From NCBI GenBank assembly GCA_030648815.1, contig JAUSHA010000046.1, positions 1-18,423 of the forward strand: 18,423 nucleotides of DNA, read 5' to 3'. Under the pieces are notes generated by a model. That model had not been told where the DNA came from. It did no database searches and saw only the letters and a program-made list of their open reading frames with translations. The position numbers and the translations under genes are program-made. The first letter of the stretch is position 1; every line of letters starts with the position of its first letter. Source of the DNA: a bacterium. GTDB taxonomy: Bacteria; Patescibacteriota; Minisyncoccia; Minisyncoccales; MHMH01. Below, piece by piece: positions 6,466 to 13,100 of the stretch.

Positions 6466-8625
6466 TTAAACTTTCTTCCAATCTTCAGGGTTTTCCCCTG
6501 TGACTTCCGCTTCATTATTTATTGCGGGACCAACAGCTATTTCCGTATTTATTAAAATCTCTCTTGGTTTAGCTCCTTCGCCGGGGCCGACTACGCCGCT
6601 TTCTTCCAGCATATCAATTAATCTTGCGGCTCGGGCATAGCCTACTCTTAAGCGTCTTTGCAATAAAGAAGCTGAAGCTTTTTTTGCTTCAATCACCAGT
6701 TTTTTTGCTTCCTCAAAAAGCGGATCTTCCGAACCTTGCGAAAAATCGAAATCATGGCTCGCCTCAAGAGTTTTTTCCAATTCTTGGGTGAGCTCAATGG
6801 TTTGAGTCGGCTCTTCTGCGCCGGTGGCCTGATCTTTTATGTATTTTACCACCCTTTTAACCTCTTTATCGGAAATATAAGCTCCTTGAATGCGTCGGGC
6901 TTTTGAGGCTTCGGCGGAAACAAATAACATGTCGCCTGAACCCAAAAGCTTTTCTGCGCCAGCCATATCCAAAACTGTCCTGGAATCAACTTGCGAAGCT
7001 ACCTGAAAGGTAATCCTGGAAGTAATATTGGCCTTAATCAAGCCCGTGATAACTTCCACTGACGGCCTCTGGGTGGCTACAACTAAATGGATACCTACCG
7101 CCCTGGCCATTTGAGCCAGCCTGACAATACCCGCCTCTATGTCCCTGCCGCGAGCCGCCATCAAGTCAGCCAATTCATCAACCACTAAAACAATATAAGG
7201 CAAAATAGGCGATCCTTCTTTTTGCATTATTTCGTTGTAAGAGGCGATATCTCTGGCATGGCCTGAAGCTAAAACGTCAAACCTCCGTTCCATTTCAGAA
7301 ACAAGCCATTTTAAAACATTAACGGATTTTTGCGCATCCTGAATCACCGGAGTTAAAAGATGGGGCAGATCGTTATAGATATGAAACTCCACTCTTTTGG
7401 GGTCAATTAAAATTAGCCTTAATATTTCCGGAGAATTTTGATAAAGCAGGCTCATAATTATACTGCTCAAACAAATTGTCTTGCCGGTGCCGGTAGAGCC
7501 GGCTACCAAGAGATGGGGCATCTTTGCCAAATCGGCATAAACCGGATTTGCCGCCACATCTCTGCCCAAGGCTATGGTTAAAGTAGAAACGGAATTTTGG
7601 AAACCGGAGTGTTCCATCAAATTCTTAAGGCGAACCACTGTTCTTATCCTGTTTGGCAGTTCAATGCCCACCAACGGCCTGCCGGGAATCGGTGCTTCAA
7701 TTCTGATAGGATGAGCAGCCAAAGCCAAAGATAAGTCAGAAGAAAGCGTCGTAATCTTAGACAGCTTAACTCCTTCTGCCGGCTTTAAAGTATACTGGGT
7801 AACGGTGGGACCGATATTGACTTCCGACATCTCCACCTGGATATCAAAATTCTGAAGCGTTCTTTTAATAATCGCTGAATTGATCCTGATGTCGCCGGCT
7901 GAAGGCACGCCTTTATCCGATTCCAATAAATCCACCGGCGGCAGGTTGTAGTTTTTTAAAAGTTTTGATTCAATCGGTTTGGCTTTAAAATCAATTGATG
8001 AATTTTGCGATAATTGCGGAGCCGCTACCGGAGGAAGCGACTCTATGGGCCTCACTTTAAATTTCGGGCCGAAAATCTTTTTAATAACTGACTTGCCCTG
8101 AGCGAGCGAAGCGAGTCGAACGGGTTCATCTTTCTTTCCCGGCCGATATAAATACTGCCAAAAAATTACGGCTCCGGTAATTATCAATGCTATAAAAATA
8201 ATCTTGGTGACCAAGCTGCCAAATATCTTTAAAAAAGGCCAGGCCACTAAAAATCCTGCCCAACCGCCCTGCTTTTCCTGAAAAGTTTCAAAAATGCCGC
8301 CTATGCCGAAGGTCAAGATTAAAATTGCCAGAATCACCGGCCATTTATTTCTATCTTTCAAACCAAAAAAGGCTATTCCGCCAAGAAACAGAAACAAGGG
8401 CAAGCCGAAAACAGCTTTACCGAGAAGCAGGGTGGCCATCTTCATAAAAAGCTCCCCTCCCCCGCCGGCTAATCCGAAGAAAGATAGGGCGATAATTATG
8501 GCGACAATCACCAATGTCGCCCCCAAAATCAAACGCTTAGTTTCTTCGGGCAAAAAAAACTTTGACGGTTTTTTCTCCCTCCTCTCAAAAACTTTCCTTT
8601 TTCCATTTTTCTTTATTTTAATCAT
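6466..8625 (-). CDS. ftsK: DNA translocase FtsK
   Basis: Septum-anchored ATPase that pumps chromosome ends into daughter cells and promotes dimer resolution. At 719 aa it is the short SpoIIIE-like form. The N-terminus has about four membrane segments (about 33-52, 64-89, 96-113, 141-158). A variable linker (160-225) is followed by the motor: Walker A GSTGTGKT (376-383), LRLILIDPKRVEF (402-414), Walker B VLVVDE (479-484) and ATQRPSVEVITGLIK (517-531). A winged-helix gamma domain follows (about 632-692; SLLQRRLRVGYARAARLIDMLE), which reads the orienting DNA motifs. Residues 167-177 (EPVRLASLAQG) in the linker are encoded by a palindromic repeat that also occurs before rpoB. The ATG is placed by a promoter ending 6 nt upstream. 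No Shine-Dalgarno sequence is present. Confidence 0.96.
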   Translation of the reverse strand: MIKIKKNGKRKVFERREKKPSKFFLPEETKRLILGATLVIVAIIIALSFFGLAGGGGELFMKMATLLLGKAVFGLPLFLFLGGIAFFGLKDRNKWPVILAILILTFGIGGIFETFQEKQGGWAGFLVAWPFLKIFGSLVTKIIFIALIITGAVIFWQYLYRPGKKDEPVRLASLAQGKSVIKKIFGPKFKVRPIESLPPVAAPQLSQNSSIDFKAKPIESKLLKNYNLPPVDLLESDKGVPSAGDIRINSAIIKRTLQNFDIQVEMSEVNIGPTVTQYTLKPAEGVKLSKITTLSSDLSLALAAHPIRIEAPIPGRPLVGIELPNRIRTVVRLKNLMEHSGFQNSVSTLTIALGRDVAANPVYADLAKMPHLLVAGSTGTGKTICLSSIIMSLLYQNSPEILRLILIDPKRVEFHIYNDLPHLLTPVIQDAQKSVNVLKWLVSEMERRFDVLASGHARDIASYNEIMQKEGSPILPYIVLVVDELADLMAARGRDIEAGIVRLAQMARAVGIHLVVATQRPSVEVITGLIKANITSRITFQVASQVDSRTVLDMAGAEKLLGSGDMLFVSAEASKARRIQGAYISDKEVKRVVKYIKDQATGAEEPTQTIELTQELEKTLEASHDFDFSQGSEDPLFEEAKKLVIEAKKASASLLQRRLRVGYARAARLIDMLEESGVVGPGEGAKPREILINTEIAVGPAINNEAEVTGENPEDWKKV
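8096..8126. repeat. Interspersed repeat inside ftsK (copy 1)
   Basis: A 31-base unit beginning CCCTGA and ending CGGGTT, with the internal stretch CGAGCGAAGCGAG. It aligns with 17100-17128 in the rpoB leader with two substitutions and two single-base indels. It lies wholly in the low-constraint linker of FtsK and is read through in frame as EPVRLASLAQG. Its ends are partly self-complementary. Confidence 0.75.
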
Positions 8626-8631
8626 TATTCA

Positions 8632-8660
8632 ATTTTACCATTCTTAAACTCAAAACTCAA
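8632..8660 (-). promoter_or_regulatory. ftsK promoter, predicted to give a leaderless mRNA
   Basis: Minus strand: TTGAGT (8660-8655), 17-bp spacer, TAAAAT (8637-8632), then 6 nt and ATG (8625). It lies directly downstream of the terminator of the small gene at 8720, so ftsK has its own start of transcription. Confidence 0.65.
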
Positions 8661-8668
8661 TAATACGC

Positions 8669-8694
8669 AAAAGGGCATCCGTAGATGCCCCTTT
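8669..8694 (-). terminator. Intrinsic terminator after the 56-codon gene
   Basis: Stem GGGCATC (8673-8679) and GATGCCC (8684-8690) with a 4-nt loop, extended by A-U pairs. On the minus strand the stem is followed by TTTT, a short tail, so strength is uncertain. It lies 26 nt past the stop of the small gene. The sequence is nearly symmetrical. Confidence 0.7.
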
Positions 8695-8719
8695 AAATCT
8701 AATTATTTAACTCGCTTTC

Positions 8720-8890
8720 TTAATACCCTCTATTGAACCTTATTATACCCTTAACTCTTAGGGTACCTTTTTCATCTCGGAAAAAACGGTGATTAACCAT
8801 GCCCAATTTCGCTCGAAGTAGACTAGACATTATGTAACGAAAAGTGTCCCATCGGATTACTCCCTTTAGCCATAATTTAATTATTTTCAT
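8720..8890 (-). CDS. Small basic protein of 56 aa, unrecognised
   Basis: The reading frame runs from ATG (8890) to TAA (8720). It is supported by a very strong ribosome binding site, GGAGGAG (8895-8901), 4 nt before the ATG, a promoter at 8928-8956 and a terminator at 8669-8694. The product starts MKIIKLWLKGVIRWDTFRYI and ends KGTLRVKGIIRFNRGY. It is rich in Lys/Arg and aromatic residues, with no Cys and no long membrane segment. The N-terminal 30 residues could form an amphipathic helix; the basic C-terminus could bind nucleic acid or membrane. I recognise no family. It lies between ftsK and the RAYT gene, all on one strand. Its complete expression signals argue against a chance frame. Confidence 0.75.
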   Translation of the reverse strand: MKIIKLWLKGVIRWDTFRYIMSSLLRAKLGMVNHRFFRDEKGTLRVKGIIRFNRGY

Positions 8891-8927
8891 TTCACTCCTC
8901 CTTATTTTTAATTTGACTAATTAAAGC

Positions 8928-8956
8928 ATCCTACCAGATATCAAAATAAAAGTCAA
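8928..8956 (-). promoter_or_regulatory. Promoter of the 56-codon gene
   Basis: Minus strand: TTGACT (8956-8951), 17-bp spacer, TAGGAT (8933-8928). Transcription would start near 8921, leaving a leader of about 30 nt that contains the Shine-Dalgarno sequence. Unlike the housekeeping promoters in this window, it leaves room for a ribosome binding site. Confidence 0.7.
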
Positions 8957-8973
8957 CCGGATGTATTAAATTC

Positions 8974-9006
8974 AAGGGATTGCTTGACTTAGTCAAGCAA
9001 TCCCTT
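8974..9006. repeat. REP-like palindrome, copy A (after the RAYT gene)
   Basis: Perfect 15-bp arms (AAGGGATTGCTTGAC at 8974-8988 and its complement at 8992-9006) around TTA. It ends 4 nt from the RAYT stop codon. The core GCTTGAC-TTA-GTCAAGC is shared with copies B and C. No U-tract follows, so it is not a standard terminator. Confidence 0.9.
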
Positions 9007-9010
9007 ATCC

Positions 9011-9724
9011 TTAATCTTCAATGGTGAGATGGGTGATTTCTTGGTATTTTTTATCTGATAAGACCTGCTTAACAAAATCTCGATATTTTTCCGGTGTTAG
9101 GAACATCTCCCCTAATATGCCCTTATCAATAATAATTGATCCTCTTTTACCGGAATATTCCTGATGAGTGCCCCAAGGATATTCATCTACGGATATTATT
9201 ACTGTCTCCATATCTCTAATCCCCTCTTCTTTAAGTTTTGGTTCCACTAATTGGCCGGGATTTATTACGTTAATATAGACCAAAAGATACTGCAGATAAA
9301 TTTCGTTTTCTACTAAGACTGCCTTAAATGGCCCCTCAAACAAACTTCCGGAACGCTTATATTTTTTATTAAAATATTCAGTGTATCCTAATCCGAATTT
9401 ATGCATGAACTTACTGATTCCACCGTCCTGTAATTCTTCTACCAATAAATGATAATGATTGGGCATTAAACAGTAAACTAAAATACGCACAAGCGACTTC
9501 TTCCCTTCTTTTGCTATGTAATCTTTTAATATTTTAAGATTTACTTCGCCGCGATTTTTCTCTATCTGCCACAGAACATTGCTGGAATTTTTTTCATCGT
9601 TGAATAGACACAATGCCTGCAAGCAACGCCACTTATCAGCATCTTCCATAAAAATATCCCTTTTATCTACTCCCCGATTATAAATATGGTAAATTTTCCC
9701 CGGTACAAATTTTACTTTCCTCAT
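9011..9724 (-). CDS. RAYT-type HUH transposase (Y1_Tnp, REP-associated)
   Basis: Single-strand DNA transposase of the IS200-like superfamily (COG1943), the group associated with REP palindromes. The 237-aa protein opens with the family motif GKIYHIYNRGVDKRDIF (9-25). The metal-binding HUH motif is His90-Tyr91-His92 in YCLMPNHYHLLV. The helix with the nucleophilic Tyr follows (YTEYFNKKYKRSGSLFEG, 114-131; Tyr114 or Tyr117 is the likely nucleophile), and then FKAVLVENEIYLQYLLVYINVNP-like text, typical of RAYTs. The C-terminal extension beyond about 195 is longer than in simple IS200 TnpA. Palindrome A lies 4 nt past its stop and copy B 7 nt before its start. No convincing promoter or Shine-Dalgarno sequence is seen; it may be read from cutA. 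RAYTs are generally domesticated single-copy genes rather than self-moving insertion sequences. Confidence 0.92.
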   Translation of the reverse strand: MRKVKFVPGKIYHIYNRGVDKRDIFMEDADKWRCLQALCLFNDEKNSSNVLWQIEKNRGEVNLKILKDYIAKEGKKSLVRILVYCLMPNHYHLLVEELQDGGISKFMHKFGLGYTEYFNKKYKRSGSLFEGPFKAVLVENEIYLQYLLVYINVINPGQLVEPKLKEEGIRDMETVIISVDEYPWGTHQEYSGKRGSIIIDKGILGEMFLTPEKYRDFVKQVLSDKKYQEITHLTIED

Positions 9725-9731
9725 ATTGCTA

Positions 9732-9756
9732 AGTTACTTGACTAAGTCAAGCAACT
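9732..9756. repeat. REP-like palindrome, copy B (before the RAYT gene)
   Basis: Arms AGTTACTTGAC (9732-9742) and GTCAAGCAACT (9746-9756) around TAA, with one mismatch. The central triplet is the reverse of copies A and C, so B is in the opposite orientation and A and B bracket the transposase as an inverted pair. It fills most of the 44-bp gap between cutA and the RAYT gene. Confidence 0.88.
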
Positions 9757-9768
9757 ACTACTTGTTTG

Positions 9769-10086
9769 TTATCCAATCGATTCTTTTATCCATTTTAGAA
9801 ATTCGCTATTTCCGTCTATTTTAATAAAGGCAATTATTGGGCATTTGTCGCTATGGATCTTTTTTACTTCGGAAATAATTTTGGATTTATTTTTTAATAA
9901 AGTAAACCCTTGGATATTGTAATATTCTTTCTCAACAATTTTCCCTCCCCACCAATATCTAGAAGGACCCTTAATAACTAAAGAGCCGGCAATGAGCCTT
10001 TTTTTAATCAAAGTATCGGAAATTTTATCCGCTTCTTTTTTAGTGGTGGCGCTTATTAAAGTTTGGCAGAAATCTTGTCTCTCCAT
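9769..10086 (-). CDS. cutA: CutA1-like divalent-ion tolerance protein
   Basis: Small trimeric cytosolic protein of the CutA1 family, linked to divalent metal (copper) tolerance in E. coli; its molecular role is still debated. The 105-aa length is typical. Family features in order: the start SATTKKEADKISDTLIKKRLIAGS (12-35), then PSRYWWGGKIVEKEYYNIQGFTLLKNK (41-67; usual form SxYxWxGKIxxxxE), and the end CPIIAFIKIDGNSEFLKWIKES (82-103). The Cys found in the ACVN motif of many members is missing (AGSLVI here). TATAAT at 10100-10095 lies 8 nt before the ATG and no Shine-Dalgarno sequence is close, so its mRNA is probably leaderless or nearly so. REP-like copies B and C flank the gene. Confidence 0.82.
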   Translation of the reverse strand: MERQDFCQTLISATTKKEADKISDTLIKKRLIAGSLVIKGPSRYWWGGKIVEKEYYNIQGFTLLKNKSKIISEVKKIHSDKCPIIAFIKIDGNSEFLKWIKESIG

Positions 10087-10094
10087 ACAAAGAG

Positions 10095-10100
10095 ATTATA
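10095..10100 (-). promoter_or_regulatory. -10 element of cutA
   Basis: Perfect TATAAT on the minus strand, 8 nt before the ATG at 10086. No good -35 hexamer lies 16-18 bp upstream; that region is the U-tract of the rpoBC terminator. Confidence 0.5.
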
Positions 10101-10114
10101 GCAGATATTCTCCT

Positions 10115-10144
10115 AAAAATAAAAACGAACGAGGATATCGTTCG
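10115..10144 (-). terminator. Rho-independent terminator of the rpoBC operon
   Basis: Minus strand: stem CGAACGA and TCGTTCG (10144-10126) with a 5-nt loop, then TTTTTATTTTT (10125-10115). It lies about 35 nt after the rpoC stop, just beyond REP-like copy C. It separates rpoBC from the cutA promoter. Confidence 0.92.
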
Positions 10145-10152
10145 CTTTTATT

Positions 10153-10177
10153 AGTTGCTTGACTTAGTCAAGCAACT
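10153..10177. repeat. REP-like palindrome, copy C (after rpoC)
   Basis: Perfect 11-bp arms (AGTTGCTTGAC at 10153-10163, complement at 10167-10177) around TTA, in the same orientation as copy A. It is 2 nt from the rpoC stop codon and directly before the operon terminator. It is separated from the RAYT gene by cutA, so it is not simply an end of the transposase gene. Confidence 0.9.
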
Positions 10178-10179
10178 GC

Positions 10180-13100
10180 CTATTTTCGGCGGAAGCCGGT
10201 GCCGGCGGGGATGAGTTTGCCGATGATGACGTTTTCTTTCAAACCGCGCAACTTGTCTTCCTGACCGTCAATGGCCGCTCTGATTAAAACCCTTGAGGTT
10301 TCCTGGAAGGAAGCGGCTGAAAGGAAGCTGTCGGTTGTTAAGGCAACCTTGGAGATGCCCAGCAAAACCGGTTGAACGGAGGCCAGTTTCTTTCCTTCTT
10401 TTTTAAGTTTTACGTTATCCTCGGCTACCTTGGCTCTTTCCACCACCTGGCCATTGCTGAAAGTGGTATCTCCGGCGTCTTTTATCCTCACTCGAGAAAA
10501 CATCTGCCGAATAATCACTTCTATATGCTTATCGTGAATAACGGCTCCTTGAGAAGCATAAATTTTTTGAACTTCTTTGACGATATATCTTTGAGTCTCT
10601 TCTTTGCTTAAGGCCCTGAATAATTCTTTCAGATCCAAGTGGCCTTCGCAGAGCTGCTGGCCCTTCTTCACTTCTTGGCCTACCTCTACCCAAATTGCTT
10701 TTTTGGGAAGAATCTGATACTCCATAATATCTGTTTCCAGCTTAGATTTCTTGGACTTTACTTTCTCTGTTGTAGCCTTGGCGGGAACGGATGATTTAAT
10801 CTTAATAATCCTGTCCTGCGTTATTTCAACTACCTTGCCGTCTACTTGAGAAATCATGGCTTTTCCGGAAGGAATCCTGGCTTCAAAAATTTCCTCAACA
10901 CGGGGAAGACCCTGCGTAATATCCCCTCCTTCGGCCACACCGCCCGTATGGAATGTGCGCATGGTCAATTGAGTGCCCGGTTCCCCAATAGCTTGAGCTG
11001 CGACAACGCCTACGGCATTGCCGAATTTAATCAATTTATTGGTTCCCAAATCCCAGCCATAGCATTTTTGGCATACTCCCCTGAATGTTTTACAGCTTAA
11101 AGGCGAACGCGCTCTTATTTTTTCTATGCCGGATCCGATAATCTTATTGGCTATTTTTAAATCAATAGTCTCCCCCGCCTTGCAAACACCTTTAATATCA
11201 TCCAAATTAATCCTCCCGATAATTTTTGAAAGGAAATTTTGCCCGACGCTGTCGGCATCTTCTTTATAAATGAAAATACCGTCCTGATCCTTACAATCCT
11301 CGTCGGCTATAACCATTTCGTGGGCAACATCAACAAGCCGGCGCGTTAAATAACCGGCGGCTGAAGTCCTCAAAGCGGTATCGGCTGTTCCTTTTCTAGC
11401 ACCGTGAGTGGAAATAAAATACTCCAAAACATCAAAACCTTCCTTAAAAGAAGACTTGACCGGCAGTTCAAGAATTTCACCGGCCGGGTTGGTCACCAAG
11501 CCCTTCATACCGGTCATTTGAACTACCTGCGACCAAGTTCCTCTGGCTCCCGACTCAATAATGGCCATAACAGAGCCCGACTGAGGCAATGTTTTGGTGA
11601 CTAATTTTTCAATTTCAGCCTTGGCTTTCTGCCAGATGGCTATAGCCTGGGCTGTTTTCTCTTCCTGGGAAAGCAATCCTTTTTTATAATACTCTTCGGC
11701 GGCTTCAATGGCTTTTTCCGCCTCCTGCATTATTTTACCTTTTTCCGGAGGCACGATTAAATCATCCATTCCCCAGGTAATGCCGGCAACAGTGGACTGC
11801 TCAAATCCGAGATTCTTCATTTTATCTAAAGATATTTCAACCATTTCTCCGGTATAATTTTCAATAACATCGGCGATCAATTTTTCTATCTTCTTGGAAT
11901 TCATATCTTCATTTTGGAAAGCATAATCTCCGGGCAAGGTATTATTAAAGAGGACTCTTCCCACGGAAGTTTCAAGTATCTGGCCGTGAATTCTTACCTT
12001 AATTTTTGCTCTGATATCAACCACATCCGAATCTAAGGCCAAAATAGCTTCGTTCTTTGAGCCGAATATTTTTCCCTCGCCCTTGAGCCCGGGCATTAAT
12101 TTTGTCATCCAGTAGCATCCCAGAACAATATCTCTTACCGGATTAATCACCGGCGAACCGGTAGCCGGCTTTAAGAGATTGAGAGTGGAAAGCATAATTT
12201 CCCTTGACTCTGCTTGAGCTTCTTCCGATAAAGGAACATGAACGGCCATTTGATCTCCGTCAAAGTCAGCGTTAAATGCTTTGCAAACCAAAGGATGAAT
12301 CTTAATGGCATCTCCTTCAACCAAAACCGGCTGAAAGGCCTGAATACCCAGTCTATGAAGAGTAGGAGCTCTGTTTAACAGAACCAATTTACCTTTGACT
12401 ATCTCTTCCAGAATAGCCCAAACTTCCGACGGCGCCTGCTCAATTAATTTAGAGGCGCCCCTCACATTATAGGCCAATTCCTGATCTAAAATCTTCTTAA
12501 TGACGAACGGCTTAAAAAGCTCTAAAGCCATTTTCTTGGGAAGTCCGCATTGATGCAATCTTAATTCCGGTCCCACGACAATTACCGATCTGCCGGAATA
12601 ATCAACTCTTTTTCCCAAAAGATTCTGCCTAAAACGGCCCTGTTTTCCCTTTAATATGTCGGCTAATGATTTCAATAATCTTTTTCCGCCGGTTGTTGCG
12701 GTAGTTGTCTGCCCCTTTCTCATGCCGTTATCAATTAAGGCATCCACCGCCTCCTGAAGCATTCTTTTCTCGTTTCTGACAATTACTTCCGGAGCGTTGA
12801 TTTCCAGTAAATATTTAAGCCGGTTATTTCTGTTAATAACCCTTCTGTAAAGATCGTTGAGATCGGAAGAGGCGTATCTGCCGCCGTCTAATTGGACCAT
12901 GGGACGCAAATCAGGAGGCAAAATAGGCAGGGCGGATAAAAACATCCACTCCGGCTTAACGCCGGCTCTCAACATTCCCTTAAGAACTCTTATTCTTCTT
13001 AAAATTTTTCTCCTGTTTATCGGCGATGTTGTTTCCTGCTCTTTTTCCAATTCTTTAATAACTGACTTTAAATCAGCTTCCTGAAAAATCTTCCTTAAGG

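Noticed and set aside
8974..9006. Palindrome A as the intrinsic terminator of the RAYT gene
   Set aside because: The stem is good but no U-tract follows on the transcribed strand, and the same palindrome occurs upstream of the gene too.
9752..9762. GTAG next to palindrome B as the REP guide tetranucleotide
   Set aside because: GTAG stands beside copy B on the minus strand, but copies A and C lack it, so it is probably chance here.
8974..10177. CRISPR array
   Set aside because: The three repeats are palindromes at irregular, gene-sized intervals with no uniform spacers and no cas genes.
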